Shown here in pieces: positions 33,905 to 43,593 of a stretch of DNA of 50,233 nt. Position numbers and translations under genes: made by a program. The DNA is taken from NCBI GenBank assembly GCA_019400425.1, contig JAFREE010000174.1, positions 1-50,233 on the forward strand, written 5' to 3'. The notes below the pieces were generated by a model. It was not told the DNA's origin and did no database searches. It saw only the letters and a list, made by a program, of their open reading frames with translations. The stretch is from Hymenochaete sp. R1. Its lineage: Eukaryota; Basidiomycota; Agaricomycetes; Hymenochaetales; Hymenochaetaceae. Position 1 is the stretch's first letter. The number at the start of each line of letters is the position of its first letter.

Positions 33905-34866
33905 TGGCCCCTTCAGAAGCTACCTGCGGAGACGAATGACCTTTTGCCGCCTTCAAGTTCTTGCAGATTCGCTCTCTTCAGCTCCACCCTGCACCAACCT
34001 CATAAGGAGCCGTTCTTTCTGCTCAGCACGGTCTTAAATAAGCTCGTTAAAACAGTTCCACAGCTGGTCTCGAAGAGATTGCAAACTTCGTATTTACACT
34101 TCGCCATTGAGCTACGAAGCGCAAGCTCTGCTTCCTCGAGCTCCATCTCCAGATCTGTGCCTGTGCTGACTTTCTCCTTTCCCTGGTACGTAACCCCTCG
34201 TTTATTCTGGGCGGAAATAATTCTTCCCGTCGTCCAATGTGCGCCTCTTTGCCCGTGATCTCTACTTGGCCAACTGCAGCGGATTGCATTTTTCACATCC
34301 CACTGTGAACGGAGCAGCAAAGCTTATGTTACTGTATGGTTTACTTCCTCGGCACATGGACGATTGCCTGGCGACGTTTCAAGCACGAATTGAGTATCCC
34401 TGAGAAATGACTCTGATCGACTTCAAGTAAAGCCGTCTCTGTACTGGGCATTGATCGCTATGTCTCTGCTGGGGTTCTTGAAAGCTCTGGGATCAGTAAC
34501 ATTTCCAAATGAAATGCGAGTATGCGCACCATTCTCTCGATTTGATCTTCGGCGATGTCATGTAGTTCAGTTGCCAGTGGAAGATACTTGTCGACAACTC
34601 CACGAGAATTCTGGACCTGTGAGCCCATGATAGCATGTTCTTCAGACAATGCGCCTCGACTGACAACTTACGTCAGGCTGGAGAGGAGAATCATGGTCAC
34701 AAGAAAGGTTAAGATCCGGGAAGGATGCGCCATCACCCTTGATTCGCTGGTCTTGCTTGGTCGGACGAGAGTCAGTTTCAACGCTATCCGTATCGAACGC
34801 AGCTATCTCAGGTCTTTTGGCATTACCTAGATGTGGCGCTAAATACCGAAGCGAGCTGCGCGACAA
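33905..34866 (-). pseudogene. Decayed tandem copy of the coiled-coil gene at 32462-33445
   Basis: Fragments in several frames match the intact neighbour in order. The beginning (SRSSLRYLAPHLG, KRPEIAAFD, then SFPDLNLS) corresponds to SHGSNRPLAPHPSG, KRPANTAFE and HFPELGPS. Next SEEHAIMGSQ and IAEDQIER match SEEHTIKGPR and IAEEKIER. Then EITGKEAHI and TGTDLEMELEEAELALRS match QITGKRMHI and GGTDLKTMLVEAKLELQS. The last part (GGAEESES) matches GVEENES. The start codon is TTG where the intact gene has ATG. There are internal stops after SCQSRRIV and after SRTPAET, and at least one frameshift near 34200-34290. This is a duplication followed by loss of function. Confidence 0.8.
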
Positions 34867-35439
34867 TGTGCGTGAACGGAGCCCTTCGTACCGACTGCTG
34901 GCGTTGCTCGAAACATCGAGAACTGAAATGAGCAGGAAGAAGGTAAGGGAAAGGTGGATAGGAAAAGGAGACTCAGGCTCGAGCCTGAGAGCGCAAAGTT
35001 GATCAGATAGTCAAGTATCTACGAGACGCCGATATAAGAAATCTTCGTTACAGAGGTCCGGAAGTCCCGGTATGACATGTACATTCGTAGCTTTCAAGTT
35101 GCAATAAGTCAATTGTTACAGCAATCCAGTTTTGCGCTTGTCAGTGCGTTGTCGTGTAGTAGTAGTAGGACAGTCAAGTAAATCGGAGGTGGATCAAAAA
35201 GAAGAGAGTTGAGAGTAAGCGTCAAAGCTTAATTAGGCAGGTAGTTCTCAAGCAACGAGACTCCGATTTCCACGGCTTGGTCATCCCCTCCTCCTCCACC
35301 TCCATCCCTCCGCCCAAGCTTGTTTTCCAAACCCCTTCCTGTACAGTACTTCCCTGGGGAGTATTGCACCCGTCCTTTTATCGTGTTAATAGGATCAACA
35401 TATCTTAGAGCAACGAGAATCAAGAACAGGCCTCATCTG
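34867..35439. other. Spacer between the decayed coiled-coil gene and the degenerate PY-tail copy
   Basis: No intact frame. Part of 35300-35440 may belong to the degenerate copy that follows, since a hydrophobic stretch is visible there, but no frame connects cleanly. Confidence 0.35.
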
Positions 35440-35849
35440 ATGTTATACTGTAAATCAGCTTGTCGGAGACGTGGACCCATGTACGTCTCTTCTTCCCTTT
35501 TGAAGGAAAAGCAAAAACAAAGTCTTGCTAGATGCTATCGACAAGATGGAAAGATATGTCCAATCACCGAATGTCGTAACTTGAAGCGCTGCATCTGAAA
35601 AGCCTCTGCCCCCAAAGGAGCTTCAGCCTGGAGCCCAAATCGCACCTCAAAGCAAGGGATGATAAGACCGTAAACAACGTTGACAATTCCGAGACTGCGA
35701 ACGGAGAGCATACGATTAACGGCAGGAACGTTCTATCAGTACCTCAGTAGATAAAAGGCTCACAAAGCGAGAATCTGGAATTGAGGGAGCCGTCGGTGGA
35801 TGGAAACGAAAACACCTCGCCTTCATATTCTTCAGTTCCTGGAGTTTGA
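35440..35849 (+). pseudogene. Degenerate PY-tail family copy (relic related to members E and F)
   Basis: The tail pattern of the family is recognisable but broken. After a probable donor near 35478 (preceded by CRRRGPM, like a stop-transfer segment), sequence from about 35600 reads EKPLPPKE, then NNVDNSETANGEHTINGRN, VLSVPQ, a stop codon, IKGSQSENLELREPSVDG, NENTSPSYSS, and a stop at 35847-35849. It aligns with member E (VLSQQIRALRSEYLELRE, EPLPSYT) and member F (RSENLRLKELSVN, ETLPSYA). The in-frame stop in the heptad segment and loss of the LP before SY mark it as a relic. Confidence 0.55.
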
Positions 35850-35997
35850 TGAAAGCTATCAGAAAGTAAGTTATCTTGTTCTGAGGCTCGGAAGAAATGT
35901 AGTTATACCGCCAGCCACTGCTGTGGCTTTAGATGGGATTAAACATCAGGATACGCCGATAGCAGATCAGAATCAGGAAGGGAAGGGGCCATACACC

Positions 35998-36674
35998 ATG
36001 TCCTCTTCCTTACATACGTCTTCAAAGTCGCATTTCCATGGTAGTCGTCTCGGAATTCTTGCCCACTTTGTCTGCCCCATCATGAAAGCAGTCCCCTGTC
36101 GGTGGATCGGTCTGGTAATACCAATACCGGAGCAGCTGTTTACTGGGGCTTGACGGTTGGCATTCTCATTGCTGTCGTAATACTCTTTTGGAGACACAAG
36201 CGTAAAGCTGGTAAACGTCGGCATCAGCCTATGCGTCCGAAGAGACTTGTGCCCATGAATCCAACTACCAACGCCAACACCGAGATAGATGTAGCCAATT
36301 GGAATCGAACGCGAGAGGTGTTGCCTATCGGTAATAAAATGTTGCTTGCCCGAGCAACGGTTGAGCCTCGTAAGTTAATTTCCCTTGTTACATTGTAATA
36401 AAAGCTGAATCCGAGTCAAGCAACAGACGCTACCGATCATCACTCGTCGAGTGTCGTCGTAGCGGTCGCTTCATCCTCAAAGCCTGGTACTGAGGATAAC
36501 ACCAAGACGTTTGCAATTGCGAGCAGAGAACTTACGGAAAGTGATGGGGAAGTGCTGGCACTGGCGCAGCAGGTCAGAGAACTACGAAGCGAAAATTTGA
36601 GGCTGAAGGAGCTATCGGTGAACAGAGACGACGAAACCTTGCCATCATATGCATCGCATGTTCGCAGCCGGTAG
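35998..36674 (+). CDS. Single-pass membrane protein with LPxY C-terminus (family member F), 5' end uncertain
   Basis: The 3' two thirds are clear. The membrane helix AAVYWGLTVGILIAVVILFW is followed by RHKRKAGKRR. After a 50-60-nt intron starting at about 36371, the tail reads HATDHHSSSVVVAVASS, LAQQVRELRSENLRLKELS and NRDDETLPSYASHVRSR, ending at 36674. Its tail is closest to member E and to the relic just upstream. Upstream of the helix the frame runs back through SPLSVDRSGNTNTG to a TAG near 36040. I place the start provisionally at the ATG at 35998, which would need a weak splice site, so the gene may be 5'-truncated. Function unknown. Confidence 0.5.
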
Positions 36675-36970
36675 GTTTTGAATTGTAATTGAACATCCAC
36701 CAAGCGGGATAACACGAATGAATCTATGGCATCGCTCGCTGCTTACTTGAAAAAAACTACTTCACGAGTAGGGGTTGATATATTGCGTCTGGTATACGGT
36801 ATACAGGTAAAGAAATACAGATTTTGTGCCGTACGTTTGATTTATTCAAAACGGAGTCATATAAGGTCGAAAGTTGGGAGGTGAACATATGGATATGCAA
36901 ATAGCAGATTGAAAGCAGAAGAAGCAGACTGCCGAGGACTGGTCGAAGAAGAGTGGTGGTTGGAAAAAAA
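36675..36970. other. Convergent 3' flanks
   Basis: AT-rich spacer between member F and the minus-strand gene ending at 36971. Nothing recognised. Confidence 0.5.
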
Positions 36971-37796
36971 TCATTTCCTCTTTAAAGGTGCTGGGACTAA
37001 GCCGACGAGACCGAGGCCTAAGGCGTACAAACCCGAAGCTATAGTAATAAAGGTTTGATGAGCACTTGTTGTGATGAAGTGGAAGGAAGCGAGTAACACG
37101 TACATGCTATCGTCCCCTTTAGAGGTCCTAAATCTGTCCATTGACTGAGTGTATAGCATAGGAGAGGCCAACCGAGGACCATGAGTGCGGTCAGCACCTG
37201 AACGTAAAAATAGCGCATCAATATAAATTTGCTAATCGGGTGTGGGGATAAGGAGCGATAAACTTACGGGCACGACAACTGAGAGCTCTCCAGCTTGTCG
37301 CCATTGACGGTACTGAACAAAAATAATATTAGCATAGACTTCGAATAAAGTGCATGAAGCAGGACACTTACGTTTGGCTGGATCCCTTTAATCCATGGTA
37401 CCAATAAGATATAAAGGAAAAGTCCGATCGTCAATAGACCACATGTCACAGAAGCCTTTGCAGAAAGCCTATGTGCATCGCCCCGTCAGTAAAACTGTAA
37501 ATTGACCGGAAACGCAACAGAGTTTTCGCTCCGTGCGCGGCAACTTACGAGGCCCAACCAGAATCATGCTCGACCAAGTGCCATAGACGCGCTCCCGTGC
37601 CCAACAAATACGTTACTGCGCCCCCAGGAAGAACAAACTTTAGTTGTCTGAGGGTGTGCCGCGACAAACGGGTGAAGAGATGGTGTCCTGTGGATATTGC
37701 GCTTGTGGATGAAGATCTGGAAGTGTGGTGATGAGATCGAGAAAGACTGGGAGCGTGCTGCGTCCTGGTCGGAGTTGAGTCTGTGGTAGAAGACAT
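36971..37796 (-). CDS. Conserved fungal four-helix membrane protein of unknown function
   Basis: Predicted protein of about 200 residues. The N-terminal 50 residues are Ser/Thr/His-rich (MSSTTDSTPTRTQHAPSLSR). They are followed by hydrophobic segments: FVLPGGAVTYLLGTGARLW, SVTCGLLTIGLFLYILLVPW, VLTALMVLGWPLLCYTLSQW, and a last helix with SGLYALGLGLVGLVP before the basic end LKRK. The loop motif GIQPN followed by YRQWRQAGELS is typical of a small basidiomycete membrane-protein family I have seen only as hypothetical. Short introns separate the helices. I chose the ATG at 37796. The frame remains open to 37973, but that part looks like leader. The gene is divergent from the oxidoreductase gene, with 380 bp between. 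Confidence 0.7.
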
Positions 37797-38176
37797 GGCT
37801 CCCTTCTTTGCTTCTCTCGACGTGTTCGCCGTCGACGTTCGCAGCTCGATATCGAGCAGACTTTTATATGATTTGTGGATGAAAGCAGACGGTGAGAGGA
37901 GTGCTGAGGAAGACGAAAAGGGCAAGAACTGAGCTGTTAGATCCGTCCAAAAAGCTGCTGAGTGTGCTGTCAACTTTCATGTGATTATCTCATTTTCCCA
38001 CGATTATTTATTTATTTATTTTTCATCATCGAATGAATTCAATTCCTACTCGAGCTTACCGCTTCCCTGCATCAGGCTTGCCATTGTCATGCATATAACC
38101 ATGTCACTCCGGCGTCTTGTTCGTCTTCTTCTTCTCAACCATCATCATTGTCGCTTTCTGGAATAAACTCTTGACC
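37797..38176. promoter_or_regulatory. Divergent promoter region with a short TTTA repeat
   Basis: Shared upstream region of the membrane protein (minus) and the oxidoreductase (plus). A run of ATTT/TTTA units at about 38004-38023 is a short microsatellite and may act as a nucleosome-free core. The last 60 bases are CT-rich. Confidence 0.5.
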
Positions 38177-39818
38177 ATGACACCGACAACGTACTCTCGC
38201 TTCGTTCTTGCTGAACGTCCGGCGGGGCATATCACTCCTACGACGTTCAAGAAGGAATCAGCTTCTCTACCTAACCCAGGGAAGGAACAAGTCATAGTTC
38301 AGGTGCTGTACTTAAGTATTGACCCTGCAATGAGGGGCTGGCTTAGTACGTCGCAGAGCTCCTCATGCTCGAAATATATGGCTTAACTCTGATCGTTTCA
38401 TTGCAGACGATGTTCGGAGCTACGTCCCTCCCGGTACGTGCTACTCTCACCCTGGAGGGATGTCTTTCTAACTTCGTGCTGTAGTAAAGATCGGGGAGAC
38501 CATGCGTGCGGATGGACTCGGGGTCGTCGTTTCGACGGGCCCTGGGTCCAATCTTAAAGCAGGCGACGTCGTCAGAGGTTTCCTAGGTGCGTTCGGTACA
38601 TTTCCGCCCTTTTTTCATTCTCCAACTGGGCCTTGATAGGTTGGACCGAGTACAAATTACTTCCCGAAAAAGAGGTTAAAAGGATTGAGTACGCTCTTGC
38701 GTTGAGGTTCGTGGAGAAAGGACTCAAAAGGATGACCCGATCTTGCCAGTATCCCTCCTAAAGCAGAATTACTCGACTTCCTCGGCATTTTAGGGGTATC
38801 AGGTGCGCATCGTTCGTATCAATTAGTTATAGATCCTACTTTCTGACCTTTCTCCAGGTCTGACTGCCTACTTTGTATGTTGAGGCCTCCTAATTCTACT
38901 CTTCCTCTGAATCGTGAATCTCTAACCCTAATCCCACAGGGCCTCTTTGACGTTGGCCAGATCAAATCAGGTGAAACCCTCGTCGTCTCCGGCGCCGCTG
39001 GCTCTGTAGGTTCCATCGTCTGTCAACTCGGCAAACTCAAAAACGCCAAGGTGATCGCCATTGCTGGGTCGGATGTCAAGTGCCGCTGGCTCGTCGACGA
39101 ACTCGGCGTCGACGCTGCGTTGAATTACAAGGATCCGGAGTTTAAGAAGCAGTTCAGGGACACAGTGGGGTATCTGGACGTGTATTTCGATAATGTTGGA
39201 GGCGAGATTTTGGATTTGGCGTTGACGAGGTTGAAAGTGGGGGCGAGGATCGCGCTTTGTGGTATGTTGTCATTTTATTTCATGCGAATGTCTGTTTGTG
39301 CTAACGTGGAAATCAAGGTGCCATATCGGATTACAGCGAGTCGCACCAATTGTCTTATCCTTACAAAGCAATCTAAGAGAGATGTCACTACTTAGATAGA
39401 AAACCTCGAGGGCTTACTAACTATATTACCCTAATTAGTATGCGCGCTAAGCTTGAAGGATTCATCGTGTAAGTCCTTTCTTCAGTCCGCAGTAGAGTTC
39501 TCTCACGCAACGTGCTCATTCCTGTATTGATTTTTTCCCTTCATTTAATAATAAGTATGGACTACGCAAAACGATTCTCTGAAGCCGTCAAAGAGATGGC
39601 GGGATGGATTGCGGAGGATAAGTTGAAGCGGCGGTTCACGGTTGTGGAAGGTCTCGACAAGGCGCCCGAGGCATTGAGCATGCTGTTCAGCGGCGCGAAT
39701 ACGGGGAAGATGTACGTTTCATACCTTTCCTTCTTTTTTTCTATCTTTTTGTTTGTAAATGGACTGACGATTTCTAAGGGTCGTGAAGGTATCATCGAGC
39801 ATCCCGAGCAAGCTTTGA
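38177..39818 (+). CDS. NADP-dependent medium-chain oxidoreductase (alkenal/prostaglandin reductase type)
   Basis: Cytosolic zinc-independent MDR enzyme, about 340 residues, of the family that reduces alpha,beta-unsaturated carbonyls with NADPH. It starts MTPTTYSRFVLAERP. The substrate-side domain has LYLSIDPAMRGWL and MRADGLGVVVSTGPG, then GILGVSGLTAYFGLFD. The Rossmann fold carries the nucleotide-binding GAAGSVGSIVCQLGK, and DVYFDNVGG follows. The C-terminal part reads PRGLTNYITLISMRAKLEGF and DYAKRFSEAVKEMAGW. At least eight introns are present. After ALCGAISDY, an intron of about 48 nt (donor GTCTTA, acceptor GATAG) is needed to keep the frame. The final exon ends VKVSSSIPSKL at 39818. The usual role is detoxification of reactive aldehydes or ketones. 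The exact substrate is unknown. Confidence 0.9.
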
Positions 39819-40078
39819 CATGTCTTTTCAAACCTTATCTATTCAACGCATGTTTTTTTTTGCTTTCTTAAACACACGTAAGGATCGAGAATGACTACAG
39901 GGGGTAACTAAAATACAACAAGAAAACGCCGACACTGGAACGACAAGAGAATATGAATGTTATGAGAGCGCAAAACCCGAAAAAAAAACGCAGAAAATCT
40001 CCGACTTGACTTATCGACACACGTTACCACTGACTACTACTAGCAAGCGCCGGCAAAATGTTATCGCGACACACTCTC

Positions 40079-41901
40079 TCAAGCATGATGCTCGATCGTC
40101 ACCTTCTCCGACTCGCGCGACGCCGTTTCTGAGAAACGAGCCGGTCTGCCGCCGGCGGGCCCGTGTTTCGCGTCTCCGTGCGTCGCGTGCGCCTTGTGCG
40201 CGAAGAGGTAATCTCTCTGTGCTGGCGGCAATACTATCGAAGTGAAATACCAAAAGTGAAGATCAGAGTAAGTCTCATCATGCAAACGACAGGCAACACA
40301 AAAAATCGAAGTTATGCGATACAGAAGAAAAGAACACTCACCCCGACTCGAGTCCACGAAAAACACCTCATAGAACACTGCCGCTACGAGCGTAGCCACA
40401 ATGTTCGTCAACGCGGCCAACGCGGCATACTTGCCCCCCGACGCGTCCATCCCGTAGATCGTCATCGCCGCGAGCCGTCCGCCGACGTCGCGCGCGGTGT
40501 TGGCTGCGAGGCCGTTGGGGGCGTAGCCCCAGACGGCGACGGCGTAGGCGCCGCCGATGGTGTAGGGGAGGACGTGGGGCGGGGCGAAGAAGTTGGAGGG
40601 GTCGAGGCAGGCCCAGATGGTGAGGCCGAGGAAGAAGTCCTATGATTATGTTGGTGAGACAAGGGGTTGGATTGGATCGGATTAGAGATGGGAAGGGGAC
40701 AGGGGACGTACGACGAAGAATTCGTTGGCGAAGACGGATCCGAGGGCTGTACCTGGGGCGACGTACAGTCCGAGAATACCAGCTGGTCCGGAGGGTGTGA
40801 ATTGGATAGCATCCAGCCTACCCAAAGCCGTTAGAGCTTCTTCGACAGCCTGTCACCGTCGTGTCCAGTGCAAGTTGGAGATACAAATGGAAGCGAGTCC
40901 GCCAAGGAAACCGAGGGTTAGATTGGAAGTAGGAAGTACATGAGTTAATACTAATCCTGTTTTTGGAAGACGAGGTTGTAACAGTAACGCACGAGGATGT
41001 TATTCCGCCATTGCAGGTAGACAAGCAGACAGGCAACATACGCCCCAAGGATCTGCGAGATGATATATCTGAAAACAAACAAACAAACAAAAACAAAGAG
41101 CCAGGATCAGCTTTCCGATTCGCATGTTTCGACAGAATTCAAAGCTGACTGCAGACAGACTCACCGCGGAACCTTCCGCCACGGGAACCCCTTGAAAAGC
41201 GCGAAAGCAATCGTAATGCAGGGGTTGATGTGTCCGCCAGAGGTGGGCACGGCTACGGCGAGCGCGATGACGATACCCATGGCGTACCCAAGGCCGACTT
41301 GGAGTAGAGCTAGAAGTGGGGGCATGTATTCGTTATCATGAGACCGGTTTTTTTTTTCGAAATAGGGTGCATTTTGGTAGGGTGACTTACAGCCCAAATA
41401 CGATTCAGAAGCTAGGTTTCCGATGACCATGGATGCTGTTGCTCCCACACCTATCGTAACATAACGAAAGAAGAAACGCGAATGCGAATGCGGATGGATC
41501 AGGATCGAGCTATAAAGACACGGTTATAGACGGCTTGTTTCAAGACTCACCGGCATAACAATAAATGAACACGCCCATCTAAAAGGTCAAAGTTTTTGGA
41601 CGTATCGTTAGTTATGTGTCTGAAAAGAAAAACAAACACAAGAAACGATGACACGACATGATACGACGACTTGACAATTAATGACACGGCGCGTGGGTCA
41701 CCACGGTAGTGTAGTGGCGCGCGCCGCGCATCAAACCAAAACATCAATATCGAATTATCGACGTAGACTCACAAACTCAGCGACACATTCCACCAGCCAA
41801 TGCGCCCTCGTGTGTCTCAGCCTCTCCCATGCCTGCAGCGCTCGCGGGCGGGGCACGACGTCCTCGACGTGCACGAATTTCGGCGGTTCTATCGTCGACA
41901 T
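40079..41901 (-). CDS. Aquaporin/aquaglyceroporin of the MIP family with non-canonical NPA boxes
   Basis: Membrane channel for water, glycerol or other small solutes. The N-terminus reads MSTIEPPKFVHVEDVVPRP, then RAHWLVECVAEF. After an intron comes MGVFIYCYAGVGATASM in helix 1-2. The first half-helix box is SGGHINPCITIAF (NPC instead of NPA), and the second is NGLAANTARDVGGRL (NTA instead of NPA, with the usual ARD). Other helices are visible: GLGYAMGIVIALAV, FFLGLTIWACLD and YAVAVWGYAP. The cytosolic C-terminus includes LPPAQRDYLFAHKAHATHG and ends TIEHHA. About seven introns, all phase-consistent where checked. The start at 41901 is the first ATG of an exon ending at a good donor. Substituted boxes are known in fungal aquaglyceroporins. 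Substrate not predictable. Confidence 0.9.
41073..41097. repeat. CAAA microsatellite in an aquaporin intron
   Basis: About five CAAA-type units on the plus strand, located between two aquaporin exons and therefore intronic on the minus strand. Confidence 0.7.
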
Positions 41902-42281
41902 TCAAGCTGGTTGTTTACGTTTTTAGTAGATCAGTTCTCCCGGGCCGGTCTTTGCGTTCGTCTTCTGAGTCTGTCGTTAGTTGGTTGGTAGATGGTTGAG
42001 CGAGGAAGTGGTGGTGGTAGCTGTTGATAGGTCGAGTGTGATGTGCTTGTGGATGTGCGTCAGATTGGGGCGAGGGGAGGCGTTGAGCGATGCGGGGTAG
42101 AGGTAAGGAAATCTCGAGAGGAAAGGAAAGGGGAGAGGAGGGTGAAACACGGGGTACGGGAAAATGGGAACGACCGCAGAAGAAAGGTAGGTTATATGTA
42201 CTCCCGAGGATCGAGGAGGTAAGATGCGGGGGCCCAGCCAGCGCATTTTATTCAATACACATTGATACAAAAAGAAGCACG

Positions 42282-42312
42282 CTATACACTATACACTATA
42301 CACTATACACTA
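42282..42312. repeat. Heptanucleotide tandem repeat, unit ACTATAC, about 4.5 copies
   Basis: Perfect head-to-tail copies of a 7-base unit read directly from the sequence. The repeat overlaps the predicted 3' end of a doubtful minus-strand gene and supplies its stop codon. The unit is not a known telomere repeat type. Confidence 0.9.
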
Positions 42313-42681
42313 AGGGAAGGGAGTGTCAGGCGGATCAGGGGGGTTGAGACGGGACTTGCCAGTGGGGAGACTCACCTGCATCAAATGAGATAGTGAAAGG
42401 CCGATAGCGGTTGAGGCATTCAATCGGCTTCGATTGAATGCAAAAATAAAAGAAGCGAGAGTAAGAGCTAACACGCAAGCAACTTGAAGAAGGGGCTGGT
42501 GGTGTACAAGCGCAATCACTGGCATCAACGTCTCGGCTCTCATCATATGCATAACGTGGTCATCGTGCGCTGCGTTATGCGAAATATCCGTCACGGCACC
42601 CCGGAGATCCTGTGGGGCTTGTCTGCGGAACGACGCACGAGGTTTCTTAGGCCTGATTTGACTTGCTGGTGATAATGACAT
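42296..42681 (-). CDS. Doubtful small spliced gene, unknown function
   Basis: An ATG at 42681 opens MSLSPASQIRPKKPRASFRR, a basic N-terminus, then reads HDDHVMHMMRAETLMP and VIALVHHQPLLQ. A typical 50-60-nt intron (GTTGCT to CGAAG) joins in phase to PIECLNRYRPFTISFDA, then a second intron (GTGAGT to CTTAG) to a few codons inside the heptanucleotide repeat. No domain recognised. The splice sites are credible but the protein is short and could be a chance structure. Confidence 0.3.
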
Positions 42682-43151
42682 GATAGTGCGTACGTGTTTC
42701 GTTCGAATATCAATGCTAAACTCGAATCTGAAGACCTCTGATAGATAGTAGTGGATCTGGGATCAGGTACAGGCTGGGACGGAGGTGGAATGTGTCCGTG
42801 GGCGTTCGCAAGAGAGAAGATAGAAAATGTACTGGAATTTGGGAGAACGAGAGGCGGGGGCCAGCAGCCAGCGAGCCGCGGCGGTCAGCAGGAAAGAGGA
42901 GGTCGAGCCTGAGGGGGCACATGACCCACCAGTGGCCAGTGACCACTGACCAGAAAGAAACGCAGGTTCCAGAACACGGAGCATCCGAGAGCACGACGAC
43001 GAAGATGATGATGGTGATTTGATGATACCAAAGCCGAATGGTTTCGTCGAATCGAATCGAGCGGCAGTCCGGGAGCAGTATGAGCACCAGTATGATGCCA
43101 GTAGGACTAGGACTTGTAATTGTATATTACTTTCACCCGAGCGTTATCACT

Positions 43152-43593
43152 TCAAGTTGTCACTTGACGCATTTCATTCTCTGCAGCTGGCCCGGAACTG
43201 CTGGAACTTGAGCGTTTGAAGGCGACGGCAGCCGGGTCCGGAAGGCACCAGACAACGTATCGTCGATTTCGTGCGTTTTGTTTTGGTACTGCCAATAAGG
43301 GAGAGGTCAGTGGTCATGAGCGTCGGAGGCAGAGACTTACCGATGGTCACGGCGGCGCGGCGGAATGGACTGGGATTGAAGAACAGGCCAAGGAGACCTA
43401 GAAAATCTGGGGAAAATAAAAACAAAAACCTTGAGTCTATGAATATAAGTAAGCCCGACATGAAGTAGATAGGATGGATGTTTCTGTATTGAGCGTACCA
43501 GACGTTGCGCAGTGGAATTCTGAGACGGAGTCTTGACTCGGGTTGGTTCATTCGAGTCGGTACATCAAGCGTATCCGATCCAGGCGCGATCAT
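43152..43593 (-). CDS. Possible small membrane protein, unknown function
   Basis: A frame with hydrophobic segment GLLIFIDSRFLFLFSPDFLG and GLLGLFFNPSPFRRAAVTI meets a good donor. A 52-nt intron (43289-43340) joins it in phase to VPKQNARNRRYVVWCLPD and a Ser-rich end closing ENEMRQVTT at 43152. The start could be the ATG at 43593 (MIAPGSDTLD) or, for a shorter protein, the ATG at 43461 (MSGLLIF). Upstream on the minus strand is a TATATA-like element near 43650. Family not recognised. Confidence 0.4.

Noticed and set aside
40462..40812. Pro/Ser-rich minus-strand frame of 116 codons
   Set aside because: It is the alternative reading of aquaporin exons and an intron; the correct frame there shows NTARD and the channel helices.
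42716..43087. 123-codon minus-strand frame with hydrophobic runs
   Set aside because: No start context, domain or splice partner. The hydrophobic look comes from T-rich codons on that strand.
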